Counted from the stretch's first letter, positions 44,784-53,654 are shown. The stretch is DNA of 64,000 nt from Seribacter sp963934295 (GCA_963934295.1 CAWVXY010000002.1:1-64000); one strand, 5' to 3'. Numbers and translations: made by a program. Notes: generated from the letters alone by a model not told the origin.

Positions 44784-45553
44784 TGATAGATCATTTAGAA
44801 CAAGATCCCATTTTGGTGGTCGATAATCTTAAGTTGGCATACGGTGATTATCTAGTCTTAGAAAATGTTTCTTTTACCGCAAAAAAAGGAGAATGCCTCA
44901 TTATTATGGGGGCTAGTGGTTGCGGTAAGAGCACTCTTCTCAAGTCAATGATTGGTTTATTGTCTCCAGATCATGGTAAAATCCTTGTTGATCGTGAAGA
45001 CTTATGGTCAGTTAAACCTGAAGAAAAGAGTTTTATCCTTAAAAAATATGGAGTTCTTTTTCAAGGGGGAGCATTATGGGGATCTATGGATTTAGTTGAA
45101 AATATTTCTTTGCCATTACAAGCATACACAAATTTATCTGATAGAGAAATTGAAGATCTTGCCAGGTACAAATTAAATCTTGTTGGTTTATCTGGTTATG
45201 GAGACTTTTATCCTGCTCAATTAAGTGGAGGTATGAAAAAAAGAGCTGGATTGGCTCGTGCCATGGCACTTGATCCTGATGTTTTGTTTTTAGATGAACC
45301 CTCAGCTGGACTCGATCCTATTAATTCTCACCGACTTGATAATCTGATCAATGAATTGAAAGATAGTTTGGGAATGACTTTCGTGGTCGTAACTCATGAG
45401 TTATCAAGTATTTTTGATATTGCGGATAATTCTATTTTTTTAGACGGAGAGACAAAAACTTTGATTGATCATGGTTCTCCATCCCATTTAAAGATAAATT
45501 CTAAAAATGAAAAAGTCCGTTCTTTTCTTAGAAGAGGAGCACCAATAAATTAA
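44783..45553 (+). CDS. mlaF: MlaF-type ABC ATPase of a phospholipid transporter
   Basis: The 256-residue ATPase has Walker A 'IMGASGCGKSTLLKSM', signature 'LSGGMKKRAGLARAMALDPD' and Walker B 'VLFLDEPSAGLDP', followed by the switch His in 'FVVVTHELSSIFDIADN'. It powers the MlaE permease. The start overlaps the mlaE stop by one base, which suggests translational coupling. Size and motif spacing are normal. Confidence 0.95.
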   Translation: MIDHLEQDPILVVDNLKLAYGDYLVLENVSFTAKKGECLIIMGASGCGKSTLLKSMIGLLSPDHGKILVDREDLWSVKPEEKSFILKKYGVLFQGGALWGSMDLVENISLPLQAYTNLSDREIEDLARYKLNLVGLSGYGDFYPAQLSGGMKKRAGLARAMALDPDVLFLDEPSAGLDPINSHRLDNLINELKDSLGMTFVVVTHELSSIFDIADNSIFLDGETKTLIDHGSPSHLKINSKNEKVRSFLRRGAPIN

Positions 45554-45599
45554 ATCAATTATTGCCGAATCGGGAAAAAAGCCCTTTACTTAAACCCTA

Positions 45600-46496
45600 T
45601 TGAAAACGAAAGGAAATAACGCACTGGTTGGTATCTTTTGCCTTGGTGCCTTGGTGCTCATAATAGGATTTAGTATATTTACCGGTGGGTTTTCTTATCT
45701 TCGAGGTGAAAATGAGCGATTCGTAATGGTTTTTCATGAGAATGTTTATGGATTACATGAGGGAGGAAAAGTAACCCTTAATGGCGTTAGGATTGGGCGA
45801 GTGGAGCGTTTTTTTTTAGGAGATGCAACCGAGGATGGCCCGGTTCCAGTACTGGTTGAAATTAACCGGAAATTGGTTCAGCGACATATGGTCGAGCAGG
45901 AAAATCAGCTTTTCAATAAAGATGGTTTTTTAAAAAATGAAGTTGTTTCACGATTGCAGGCAAAGTTAATTCAAGAAAGTTTCGTTACCGGTATTTTATA
46001 TATCAACCTGACCACTGGAATTGATGTTAACGAGGATAAGAATTTATATGGGTACAGGGAGATTCCTACAAGAGCTTCGATTTTCGCCGAATTGAGTGAG
46101 AGTATAAACCTCGAGAAGCTTAGTAAACAGGTAAGTGAGCTTATGGTTACTTCGACGAAAAAGTTAAATGATCTTGATTTGGCAAACCTGAGTAAGGATT
46201 TTTCTAATACAAATAAAGAACTTCAAGAATTTCTACAGCAATTTTCAACATCATATTCTCCCCTAGGACCCAAATTGTCATCTGCCACAGATGAAGTTAA
46301 AATTGCCGTCGCTAAAATAAATTTAATTTCGGATAATTTAAATGAAATGTTAAATCCAGCCTCTGATTTTAGGTTTGGATTTTCAAATACGATGAGAGAT
46401 ATTTCTGCCATGTCAAAATCACTTAAGTCCTTGGCAGATATGTTGGAAAGGAATCCACAGGCTTTTTTACGTGGTAAGGGAGAATCTTCTAAATAA
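45600..46496 (+). CDS. mlaD: MlaD/MCE-domain substrate-binding protein
   Basis: From TTG 45600 the 298-residue product has one N-terminal membrane anchor ('ALVGIFCLGALVLIIGFSIF') and one MCE domain: 'MVFHENVYGLHEGGKVTLNG' and 'VRIGRVERFFLG'. A long helical tail follows. MCE domains form hexameric rings that carry lipid through the periplasm. It is downstream of mlaF with a 46-base gap and overlaps the lipoprotein gene (TAATG). The start codon is not ATG, but the position fits the family. Confidence 0.92.
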   Translation: MKTKGNNALVGIFCLGALVLIIGFSIFTGGFSYLRGENERFVMVFHENVYGLHEGGKVTLNGVRIGRVERFFLGDATEDGPVPVLVEINRKLVQRHMVEQENQLFNKDGFLKNEVVSRLQAKLIQESFVTGILYINLTTGIDVNEDKNLYGYREIPTRASIFAELSESINLEKLSKQVSELMVTSTKKLNDLDLANLSKDFSNTNKELQEFLQQFSTSYSPLGPKLSSATDEVKIAVAKINLISDNLNEMLNPASDFRFGFSNTMRDISAMSKSLKSLADMLERNPQAFLRGKGESSK

Positions 46497-47164
46497 TGAA
46501 ATTTTTACAAGCACATTTTTGTTTGGTGTTTTCAATTTGCATATTGTCTTCTTGTATTGTTCCAGAATCTACTCATAAGGAATCCACTTTTCATCTTCTG
46601 ACTAAAACAAATTACGATCAAAATAATACTATTACTGAAACAAGTATTATGGAGGATGGTACAGGCGTTGATACAGTAGGAACTTTTTACCTCAGGCAAA
46701 TAGAATTACCGTATTATCTTCAAGAAAATCGAATTATAACTCGTCCGGATCATGGTAAGATTGAATTTAGGGAAAACCAAAGGTGGGGAGAACCACTCGT
46801 GGAAGGAATTGGGCGCGTTTTAGGTTTAAATTTATCTCATTTATTAAAAAGTTCCTTTTATTCAGTTTATCCACATCGAGAAAAGGTCGGTACAATATTT
46901 GAGATTGGTTTGACCATTCATCGTTTTGAGCGAGTGAGTTCATCTAGAGTATTATTTGAGGGGACTTGGCAACTTTTTACAAATGATTTTAAAAACGGCT
47001 CCTATCCAATAAAAAATGGCAAAGAAATTGTTTTCGTTGATATTGATATATCCGATTCGAATGAGGTAATTATCAACAATGAGGTATTGGCTCTAAGTGA
47101 AGCATTATCAGTTGTTGCAAAAAGAATTTCGATTGCCATAGATTCCCTGGGGGCGTCTGATTAA
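46496..47164 (+). CDS. PqiC-like (ABC transporter auxiliary) lipoprotein
   Basis: The 222-residue product has a lipoprotein signal with lipobox 'ILSSC' (Cys20). 'IELPYYLQENRIITRPDHGK', 'RWGEPLVEGIGRVLGLNLS' and 'FDVDI'-like sheet segments match the PqiC/ABC-aux family. Mla operons of many bacteria use MlaC and MlaA; here a PqiC-type lipoprotein takes the last place instead, as in PqiABC or LetAB-like systems. It probably contacts the MCE ring at the outer membrane. No mlaC or mlaA is seen in the window. Confidence 0.88.
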   Translation: MKFLQAHFCLVFSICILSSCIVPESTHKESTFHLLTKTNYDQNNTITETSIMEDGTGVDTVGTFYLRQIELPYYLQENRIITRPDHGKIEFRENQRWGEPLVEGIGRVLGLNLSHLLKSSFYSVYPHREKVGTIFEIGLTIHRFERVSSSRVLFEGTWQLFTNDFKNGSYPIKNGKEIVFVDIDISDSNEVIINNEVLALSEALSVVAKRISIAIDSLGASD

Positions 47165-47187
47165 TATTTTTGTAAATTCAATAGTTC

Positions 47188-47448
47188 ATGGATCTTGTCT
47201 TCGTTATAGTTGTACTGGTTCTTACAACTTATTTCGTTTTTAAAAGGATTAAGAAAATCAAAGACTTGGATACATTATCTATCAGTCAAGAGGTTGAGAT
47301 AGATTTTGAAACTAGTTTTGAACAAGATACCAGTGGTAATTTAACTAATCAGGGGATGGATGAATTGGTTGAATGGTATGAAGATGATTTAAGAAGCCGT
47401 AGAGTTTCTCAATCTACAGAAATTGAAGATTTGGAAGAGTTGAATTGA
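47188..47448 (+). CDS. Small single-helix membrane protein downstream of the Mla genes
   Basis: The 86-residue product starts at ATG 47188 with one membrane helix ('LVFVIVVLVLTTYFVFKRI') and an acidic cytoplasmic-type tail ('DEMVEWYEDDLRSRR'-like). The family is not recognised. It is 24 bases after the PqiC-like gene on the same strand, so cotranscription is plausible. It may be an accessory subunit of the transporter; this is only inferred. Confidence 0.6.
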   Translation: MDLVFVIVVLVLTTYFVFKRIKKIKDLDTLSISQEVEIDFETSFEQDTSGNLTNQGMDELVEWYEDDLRSRRVSQSTEIEDLEELN

Positions 47449-47457
47449 GAATTTCCG

Positions 47458-47485
47458 ATTTGTTTAAGTTCACTTAAAAACAAAT
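47458..47485 (+). terminator. AT-rich hairpin after the Mla operon
   Basis: ATTTGTTTAAGT pairs with ACTTAAAAACAAAT (12 pairs, 2-base bulge) with a 2-base loop, 10 bases after the small membrane gene stop. A T-run does not follow, so it is only a possible weak terminator or RNA stabiliser. Confidence 0.35.
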
Positions 47486-47596
47486 TGTTACCCGAAAAGT
47501 AATTAAATTATATAATACATCTTGTTGTCAGATTAATTTTTCAATTCTTGGTTTTTGAGCTCGAATTTTTTAAGATTCATTTTGTAATGTAATCAT

Positions 47597-48940
47597 ATGA
47601 GTAAGTTATTATATTTAATTTCGAATTTAAGTTTGTCCGTACTTGTTTGTTGGGGACAGGATTGGAGTAATTGGCGCGGACCAAATTTTAATGGTTCATC
47701 GAATACTACCCAATCCTTACCAGTAAAATTTGACGCAAGTACAAAAGTAAAGTGGAAGTGCGACTTGCCTGGCCCTTCAGCTGGTACTCCTATTGTGATA
47801 GGGCAACAGGTTTTTGTTTCATCAATCGAAGTCATTGATAAATCATCCGGTGCAGGAGACTTGCTCGCATTATGCTTCGATCGTAAATCAGGAAAGATGC
47901 TCTGGAAGAAAAATGCAGGTTCTGGATATCGTCCTGGAACAGACGATGGCTTTGACTATCAGTTAGATTCCCGGTCCAATTATGCTAGCCCATCTCCTGT
48001 ATCCGATGGAGAAAGAGTTATCTTTTTCTTTGGTAATGGAGATTTAGTTTCTTATTTAATGGATGGTTCAGAAGAATGGAGAAGAAATATCCAAAAAGAC
48101 TACGGAGACTTTTGTTTTCAATGGACATTTTCTTCTTCTCCAACCTTATTTGGAGGTAAATTATATCTCCCCGTTTTACAAAGAGATCAACAGGCACATG
48201 GAAGGGGGAATGCATCCGCAAAGTCTTATTTACTTTGTATGAATCCAAAAAATGGTAAGACTGTTTGGAAGCACAACCGCCCATCTGTTGCTAAAATGGA
48301 ATCACTAGAATCATTTGGAACTATTATTCCACATGATAACCAATTATTGATTGCCGGAGGTGATGTTATAACCGGACATGATCCTAAAAGTGGCAAGGAA
48401 ATCTGGCGTTGGGGGACATGGAATCCGAATCACAAAGAACAATGGTGGCGATTAGTACCATCTCCAGTTGTAGGAAAAGGGGTTATTTTGGTTTGTGCTC
48501 CCAAAAAAGCCCCTATTTTTGCCATAAAAGAGGGATTGCGGGGAACGCATGAAGGGATAGATGGGCTTTCTTGGCAGACCAAAAGTGAACCAACTCTTAC
48601 CTCGGATGTACCAACACCACTATTTTATGAAAATAAATTTTTTATCCTTAGTGATCTCCGAAAAGTTTTATCCAGAGTAAACCCTGAAAATGGAAAAGTT
48701 GAGTGGAACCTTGAATTACCTGGAAAGTACAAGTGGCGCTCATCTCCAACGGGTGCAGATGGTAAAATTTATGTAATGAATCACAACGGGGATGTACTTG
48801 TAGTTTCCTCTCAATCCGGGAAAATTCTTCATCTTGCTGAGATGGGAGCAACCTATGATGATAACACTCGATCTTCCATTGCTATAGCAGGTAACGAATT
48901 ATTCATTCGTACTAATAAAATTTTGTATTGCATCCAATAG
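47597..48940 (+). CDS. Secreted PQQ-like beta-propeller protein
   Basis: The 447-residue product has a signal peptide (MSKLLYLISNLSLSVLVCWG), then the start 'DWSNWRGPNFNGSSNTTQSL', typical of the outer-membrane PQQ-like family abundant in Planctomycetes and Verrucomicrobia. Repeats include 'LLALCFDRKSGKMLWKKNAG', 'MNPKNGKTVWKHNRP', 'HDPKSGKEIWRWGT' and 'VNPENGKVEWNLELPG'. No PQQ-binding or dehydrogenase active site is evident, so it is likely a binding propeller (BamB-like). Its 3' end is bounded by a strong terminator. Confidence 0.88.
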   Translation: MSKLLYLISNLSLSVLVCWGQDWSNWRGPNFNGSSNTTQSLPVKFDASTKVKWKCDLPGPSAGTPIVIGQQVFVSSIEVIDKSSGAGDLLALCFDRKSGKMLWKKNAGSGYRPGTDDGFDYQLDSRSNYASPSPVSDGERVIFFFGNGDLVSYLMDGSEEWRRNIQKDYGDFCFQWTFSSSPTLFGGKLYLPVLQRDQQAHGRGNASAKSYLLCMNPKNGKTVWKHNRPSVAKMESLESFGTIIPHDNQLLIAGGDVITGHDPKSGKEIWRWGTWNPNHKEQWWRLVPSPVVGKGVILVCAPKKAPIFAIKEGLRGTHEGIDGLSWQTKSEPTLTSDVPTPLFYENKFFILSDLRKVLSRVNPENGKVEWNLELPGKYKWRSSPTGADGKIYVMNHNGDVLVVSSQSGKILHLAEMGATYDDNTRSSIAIAGNELFIRTNKILYCIQ

Positions 48941-48985
48941 AAAATTTATTCACATTAATAACTTTATTTCCCATCCACCACACCC

Positions 48986-49029
48986 GCGCCGGGCGGTTCC
49001 CGCCAATCTACCGCCCGGCGCTTTTTTTT
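48986..49029 (+). terminator. Strong intrinsic terminator after the PQQ-like gene
   Basis: A perfect 12-bp stem (GCGCCGGGCGGT at 48986-48997 with ACCGCCCGGCGC at 49010-49021) and a 12-base loop are followed by eight Ts. It is far more GC-rich than its surroundings. Confidence 0.92.
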
Positions 49030-49095
49030 GTTAAGATTTAGTTCTTCACTTTTTTCGATAAAAGAACAATCATGTTTCAAATATTTTAGTTTTTC

Positions 49096-50007
49096 ATGAT
49101 TAGACTCTTTATTTATAATTTTCCTTTTTTCCTTTTTCTCTTTCCGTTAGTTTTGACTTTTGGAGAGAATTCTAATCTTAGCCTCACTGAGAGACTTGCT
49201 GAACTCAAAGCTAGGTCTAATCTCCATGAAGGGCAGATAGCAAAGCTTTTAGCAGAGCCTCCAATAAATAGAACAAATTTTGCTCTACCTGCTTCTGTAC
49301 CTGAACCGCCGGTCATTTCACAACCGCCAAGACCAGATCCTGTTTTTATACCTGTTCCCGACTATTCTGAAGAAAAAGAAGCAAAGCTTCAACAAGGTGT
49401 GAATATTGAAGAGGTTTCTAAAAATGATCAAAATAACTCAGCACAAGATAAAGTTGAACTTGATCAAGCATATGCCAAGTTATACGAACCGGATGTACCA
49501 AGTCGTTTAGTCGGTTATTATTTTGGTCCAATTTTAGGTCTTGTTTTTCCTCAAGACGGAGCAATTAGAAAAGGTAACCCATTAGCAAAGGAAGAATACG
49601 AAGCTGATTCTGGCTATTTATTAGGTCTGCAAGTGGGGAAAGACTTCGGTGGTATTCGCGTTGAAGCAGAATACACTTATCATAGTTTTGATGCTTCTAC
49701 GCAAACCTCTTCTCTTTCTGCAGGAATTCATAATTTCTTCAGTAGGTTAATTTTGGAAAAAGAATTGGGTGATCGGTTTGACCTTCGTGCAGGCCTAGGC
49801 ATGGGAATGGGAATAGTTGGATTGGAAGGTTTAAGTGACTACAGTGGTACTGGCTTTGCCTACGACTTTATTTTCGGAGGTAGCTATCGTCTCGCAGAAA
49901 ATTGGAGCATTCAGGCTGATTATCGTTATTACCTAACTGCCGCTAATGATCATTATGATCATATAAAAAGTCATTTGTGGGTTCTGTCGGCCAGTTTGGA
50001 TTTGTAG
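49096..50007 (+). CDS. Outer-membrane beta-barrel protein
   Basis: The 303-residue product has a signal peptide (MIRLFIYNFPFFLFLFPLVLTFG), a helical stretch ('LTERLAELKARSNLHEGQIA'), a Pro-rich linker (61-95, 'PEPPVISQPPRPDPVFIPVP') and a barrel of ~8 strands ('GYYFGPILGLVFPQDG', 'GGIRVEAEYTYHSFDASTQT', 'WSIQADYRYYLTAANDHYDH'), ending 'VLSASLDL'. OmpA/OmpW-like small barrels have this pattern. The linker suggests contact with peptidoglycan or other periplasmic parts. The function is unknown. Confidence 0.8.
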   Translation: MIRLFIYNFPFFLFLFPLVLTFGENSNLSLTERLAELKARSNLHEGQIAKLLAEPPINRTNFALPASVPEPPVISQPPRPDPVFIPVPDYSEEKEAKLQQGVNIEEVSKNDQNNSAQDKVELDQAYAKLYEPDVPSRLVGYYFGPILGLVFPQDGAIRKGNPLAKEEYEADSGYLLGLQVGKDFGGIRVEAEYTYHSFDASTQTSSLSAGIHNFFSRLILEKELGDRFDLRAGLGMGMGIVGLEGLSDYSGTGFAYDFIFGGSYRLAENWSIQADYRYYLTAANDHYDHIKSHLWVLSASLDL

Positions 50008-50015
50008 GAAAAAGG

Positions 50016-50768
50016 TTACACCAATAATTTCCCCATTGATCTGGGTAGTGGAGAGTCAGCCCAAAAATCAAAAGTTTGATTTTTATAATTATATTTCAAT
50101 GAAATTTCAGCCGCATGTAGACATAGCCTGTCAATTTTAGACGCCCTCGCAATTTTTCTATTAAAAGTAAAATCTCCGTAACTTTTATCTCCCACGATAG
50201 AGAGTCCCCTTAATGCACATTGTACTCTTAGTTGATGGGTTCTCCCTGTTATTGGTTCCAAACGAAGCATCGAAAGACCATATAATCCATTTTTTTTTCT
50301 TTCAATAGATACATTCGTTAATGCTGGAGGACCATTGCCACGATGCACTCTTATTTTTCCGCCCTCTCTTTTCTCTTTTAAGTGATCTTTCCATAACCCT
50401 TCTTTAATTCGACCATTAGGTTTAATAAGTGCAAAGTAAGTTTTCTTTACTTCTTTCCTTGAAAATGCCGATTTGATCTCTTCCGCAAGTTCATGGGACG
50501 AGGCGGCAAGAATGATGCCTGATGTGGGAGAGTCTAATCGGTGGATTAAATGAAGTTTTTGAATTTCACCATTATTGTCTGTCCACTGGTAGCATTCATC
50601 TTCATGCAGATAATCCGCATTAAGAAGTGTTCTTTGCTTTGTATTTTTTTTTGATTCTTTATTAGGATGTGAAAGTACACCGGCAGCTTTTTCAAGTGCC
50701 CAGATACCAGGACTTTCAAAGCGAAGGACAGAGCAATGATGATCCAGTGGAATAGGCGGGTAGTCCAT
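50016..50768 (-). CDS. RNA pseudouridine synthase (RluA family)
   Basis: The 250-residue enzyme has 'LIHRLDSPTSGIILAASSHE' with the catalytic Asp in 'HRLDSPTSG', and 'PITGRTHQLRVQCALRGLSI'. No S4 domain is present. It is the second RluA-like gene of the window; the two differ in motif details (HRLDSPTSG versus GRLDRETSG), so they likely modify different sites. It precedes no obvious partner. The end of the gene converges on the barrel gene with a 9-base gap. Confidence 0.92.
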   Translation of the reverse strand: MDYPPIPLDHHCSVLRFESPGIWALEKAAGVLSHPNKESKKNTKQRTLLNADYLHEDECYQWTDNNGEIQKLHLIHRLDSPTSGIILAASSHELAEEIKSAFSRKEVKKTYFALIKPNGRIKEGLWKDHLKEKREGGKIRVHRGNGPPALTNVSIERKKNGLYGLSMLRLEPITGRTHQLRVQCALRGLSIVGDKSYGDFTFNRKIARASKIDRLCLHAAEISLKYNYKNQTFDFWADSPLPRSMGKLLV

Positions 50769-50773
50769 AGATA

Positions 50774-51832
50774 TTAAAGGTATTTAAAGCTTATGGTAAT
50801 TTCATCGGATTGCCCGAAATCATTTACCATCTTTTCAGTCCATTCTCCAAAAGGCACTCGTGATGCAATTGCTTGCCTGCATAATTCTGCGGCAAGTGAA
50901 TAACCTTCATTGTCCATTCTTGAGAGGTTCGAAATTTGACCGTTTGCTAGAAGTTTAAAACGGAGAGTAATCCTTCCTGGTAAACGATCATGCTGGAGAA
51001 ATTGCATGGAGCCTTTCGCTAATTGATTCCATTGCTCTTCAATAGATTGAAGCATTTCCTGAATGTAGGCACCATACGGATGTAAGCGACACTCGATTGC
51101 AATTTGCCCAAGTCTCGGAGCACTTGTTACACTTTTCATTATCGGGCCATGGATTAAATCTGTAGATAATTTGGGTCTAGTCTTTTGACGAATTCTTGAT
51201 GGATTTAGGGATGGATGACTTAGGGGTGAAGAATTCTGCATTTGCAAGGAAGCTATATGGTTTTTGTCTTTAGGTTTAACTTTATTTTGGCTTTCTTTGA
51301 TCTGAATGCCCTCAGCCTCTGATTTAGGGAGAAGTTTTGCTTTCGGGGGATTTGACTTTTCTGGAATCTTTGAAAAAAGTTCACTTTTGTTTTTTGGAAT
51401 TGTTACGGGAGGGTTGGAAGGCTTTACCCTTTTAATTTCTTTATTTTTCTCAAGCACTTTTTGGCTGTTATTTGAGTATTTTAATTTCGGAGTCTTGGCT
51501 AATTTTACTTTATCGTTTTCTTCTGGTTGTGCAGCTTGTTGGTTACGAAATGAAAACTGATTAACTTTATCTGGAGGATTTTCTGGTATATTTGGGTTTG
51601 CCTCAACGAATTTTGGTTTCGATTGACTATCGGGAATAGGATTAATCTCCCATTGAATTTCAGGATCGGTTGATGGATTCATATTCAAAGAGCGGAAGCT
51701 AGATTTTAGTTTGGGGGCAGCTTCCTGCAGGGTTACAAAAGAGAATAGGACTGCGAGTAAGCCGAGTAAGAATGAAGAGAATCCTCCAGAATGAGGAATG
51801 GGAGAGAGAGTTTTATTATTTGTTCCCTTCAA
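50774..51832 (-). CDS. TonB/TolA-like protein with C-terminal TonB-type domain
   Basis: From TTG 51832 the 352-residue product has one N-terminal membrane helix ('FSSFLLGLLAVLFSFVTLQE'). A ~200-residue Pro/Lys/Ser-rich linker is next ('KSNPPKAKLLPKSEAEGIQI'). The C-terminal domain ('IQEMLQSIEEQWNQLAKGSM', 'PGRITLRFKLLANGQISNLS') has the TonB/TolA fold. It would couple the inner-membrane energy source to outer-membrane receptors. exbB/exbD are not in the window. The 5' gap contains unusual dyads. Which of TonB or TolA it corresponds to is not certain. Confidence 0.8.
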   Translation of the reverse strand: MKGTNNKTLSPIPHSGGFSSFLLGLLAVLFSFVTLQEAAPKLKSSFRSLNMNPSTDPEIQWEINPIPDSQSKPKFVEANPNIPENPPDKVNQFSFRNQQAAQPEENDKVKLAKTPKLKYSNNSQKVLEKNKEIKRVKPSNPPVTIPKNKSELFSKIPEKSNPPKAKLLPKSEAEGIQIKESQNKVKPKDKNHIASLQMQNSSPLSHPSLNPSRIRQKTRPKLSTDLIHGPIMKSVTSAPRLGQIAIECRLHPYGAYIQEMLQSIEEQWNQLAKGSMQFLQHDRLPGRITLRFKLLANGQISNLSRMDNEGYSLAAELCRQAIASRVPFGEWTEKMVNDFGQSDEITISFKYL

Positions 51833-51852
51833 GGTATTTATTAATTTCCTGA

Positions 51853-51868
51853 TGAGAAGATATTCTCA
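51853..51868. repeat. Inverted repeat TGAGAA-gata-TTCTCA
   Basis: Six-bp arms with a 4-base spacer lie 21 bases before the TonB-like start codon on the minus strand, close to where an RBS or operator would be. Confidence 0.35.
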
Positions 51869-51924
51869 GAGATTTATTGCAACCGATTCTATTGTTTTGC
51901 AACGACTTTTCTCGTGAACAAAGG

Positions 51925-51951
51925 TCATGGGCTTGACAGTCAATCCCATGA
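51925..51951. promoter_or_regulatory. 27-bp inverted repeat upstream of the TonB-like gene
   Basis: TCATGGG-c-TTGAC-a-GTCAA-t-CCCATGA is a dyad with 12 of 13 arm positions paired. It lies about 93 bases before the TonB-like start. A second pairing (ACAGTC 51936-51941 with GACTGT 51954-51959) interleaves with it, so an RNA could switch between two folds. An operator is the simpler explanation. Both are inferred. Confidence 0.5.
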
Positions 51952-52083
51952 TAGACTGTGTAACCTGATTTTTTGGAAACGGATATTTTTTTCTTTTGAT
52001 CGGGTAGGTTCAGGGACAAGTTGAACTAGAAATGACAAAAGAGTCGATGATGTAACGAATCCTAATAAATGCCTACAATCCAT
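51940..52083 (-). CDS. Possible 47-residue ORF following the NRAMP-like gene
   Basis: ATG 52083 follows the NRAMP-like stop after two bases (TAA AG ATG) and gives a 47-residue frame (MDCRHLLGFVTSSTLLSFLV, then a Pro/Lys/Arg-rich tail). The tight spacing suggests coupling, but the frame overlaps the 27-bp dyad and has no known family. It may be chance. Confidence 0.2.
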   Translation of the reverse strand: MDCRHLLGFVTSSTLLSFLVQLVPEPTRSKEKNIRFQKIRLHSLSWD

Positions 52084-52085
52084 CT

Positions 52086-53594
52086 TTAAGAAAAGATTTT
52101 TGCATAAACTTGGTATGCTCCAGTGATTAAAAAACCAAGGAATGATAACCATAAGCATGCATCCCAAATCTTGCTTGGAATTAAACGAGTATGGCATTTT
52201 TGGTATCGAAAATACAAAACAGCAAAGCCAATTAAGGGTAGCATAATTGCCTGCATTGTTCCAGAGATAAGAACTAGAATAACAGGTTTGGGAAAGAATA
52301 CATAGCACATTACACAAATGAGGGGTAGGGCAATACCAAAAAGTTTCAATCCCAGGGAGTTTTGTTTTTCATTGAGTTGGGCGAAGCCTGAAACTTTTAT
52401 CACATCCAAACAAAGCCTACTCTGAGCGGCGATAGATATGAAAAAAGTAGAAAATAATACTGCAATAGCGCCAGTTAAAAATATTGAACGGGCTAGTGGC
52501 CCAAAGACGGGTTCATACATGGTTGATAGAGTTTGAATCATCTCTGAGCCTTCGGGTATAAGTCCAGACCTGCCAAGTATCGCAGCACCAAGTAAATAAA
52601 ATGCAATTGTACAAAATGTGTATATTACCATCGCTCCCCAGGCATCCCATTTCATTACCGTCATCCATCCTTTGGCTCTTTTTAACCATGTTTCATTGTC
52701 TTCACATGGACCCACATATTTACCGTATCCCTTTTCTATACACCAATATGGATATGCCAATAATTCAGCTGCTCCCACTCCTATGATACCAAAAGTTGAA
52801 ATTGCGGTGATTAAAGGGTTATTTCCATTCTTAATTTCAGGAAAACCAAAAGATAGACCCCGTATAATTTCCTCAGGTTGAACCGCCCATGCTCCGTGGC
52901 TTTGGAGGGCAAATAGATTAACAACCGTAATAAATGTAAAACTTGCTACTAGAATTATTGAAAATTTCTCAATCAGGGAGAATTTACCAATTATTAACAG
53001 CAGGATTGTAAGAATTGTAATGATCAACGCCCAATAAATATCATCTTTTGAATCAGGTGGATTACCTAACAAGCTGAGATCTTTTTTTAATTGGGCAATT
53101 TGAGTTATATCATTTTCCTCCTCTGCAAGTTCGATTGCAATTTTCTTGGAGACATAATGGTTTCTTTCAGCTCCTTCTTCTGTCAATGGAAGACTAATCG
53201 CGAGAGCTTGGCCTACTCCTCCGACAATCCCACCCTGTTGGGCAAGTACGGCAACAAACATAACAGACCAAAAAAGTAAGAACCAGTTGGCCTCGAAAAT
53301 TCTTCTACCAATCGGAATACGAAAACGAGGACCGGGAATTTCGTTTACCGCAGCGAGTGATGTTTTTCCATTTGTAATGGCATGTCTACCCAATTCAATT
53401 TGGGCAAATACTTTCACTACACATCCAATGATAATTAACCAAAGGAAATCAAAGTGAGCTTCTGCACCAGTGCGAGTCGTAGCAATGAGTTCTCCGGATC
53501 CAACAATTGATCCGGCCAAAATCATACCAGGGCCAATATTAGACAATATTCCTTTAAGTGAATGGGGAGCTTCCTTTATTCCTGTCTGGCTCAT
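52086..53594 (-). CDS. NRAMP-related membrane transporter lacking canonical metal motifs
   Basis: The 502-residue protein is a multi-helix membrane transporter of the NRAMP-related group. The first helix reads 'NIGPGMILAGSIVGSGELIA', where metal NRAMPs have a DPGN motif. The sixth helix has 'AYPYWCIEKGYGKYVG' where MPH is usual. Loop residues 140-180 ('SKKIAIELAEEENDITQIAQ') form a cytoplasmic insert. It likely transports a divalent ion or organic substrate that differs from classic Mn/Fe NRAMP. Neighbours (TIM-barrel isomerase, TonB-like) do not settle the substrate. Confidence 0.8.
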   Translation of the reverse strand: MSQTGIKEAPHSLKGILSNIGPGMILAGSIVGSGELIATTRTGAEAHFDFLWLIIIGCVVKVFAQIELGRHAITNGKTSLAAVNEIPGPRFRIPIGRRIFEANWFLLFWSVMFVAVLAQQGGIVGGVGQALAISLPLTEEGAERNHYVSKKIAIELAEEENDITQIAQLKKDLSLLGNPPDSKDDIYWALIITILTILLLIIGKFSLIEKFSIILVASFTFITVVNLFALQSHGAWAVQPEEIIRGLSFGFPEIKNGNNPLITAISTFGIIGVGAAELLAYPYWCIEKGYGKYVGPCEDNETWLKRAKGWMTVMKWDAWGAMVIYTFCTIAFYLLGAAILGRSGLIPEGSEMIQTLSTMYEPVFGPLARSIFLTGAIAVLFSTFFISIAAQSRLCLDVIKVSGFAQLNEKQNSLGLKLFGIALPLICVMCYVFFPKPVILVLISGTMQAIMLPLIGFAVLYFRYQKCHTRLIPSKIWDACLWLSFLGFLITGAYQVYAKIFS

Positions 53595-53654
53595 ATTTGT
53601 TTATTAAGAATTAATAATATGTAAGTTCAATAGGAGCTATATCGAAGACGATTC

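Noticed and set aside
51816..52019. 67-codon minus-strand frame overlapping the TonB-like start
   Set aside because: Overlaps the TonB-like start and the dyads, and has no protein-like pattern or family.
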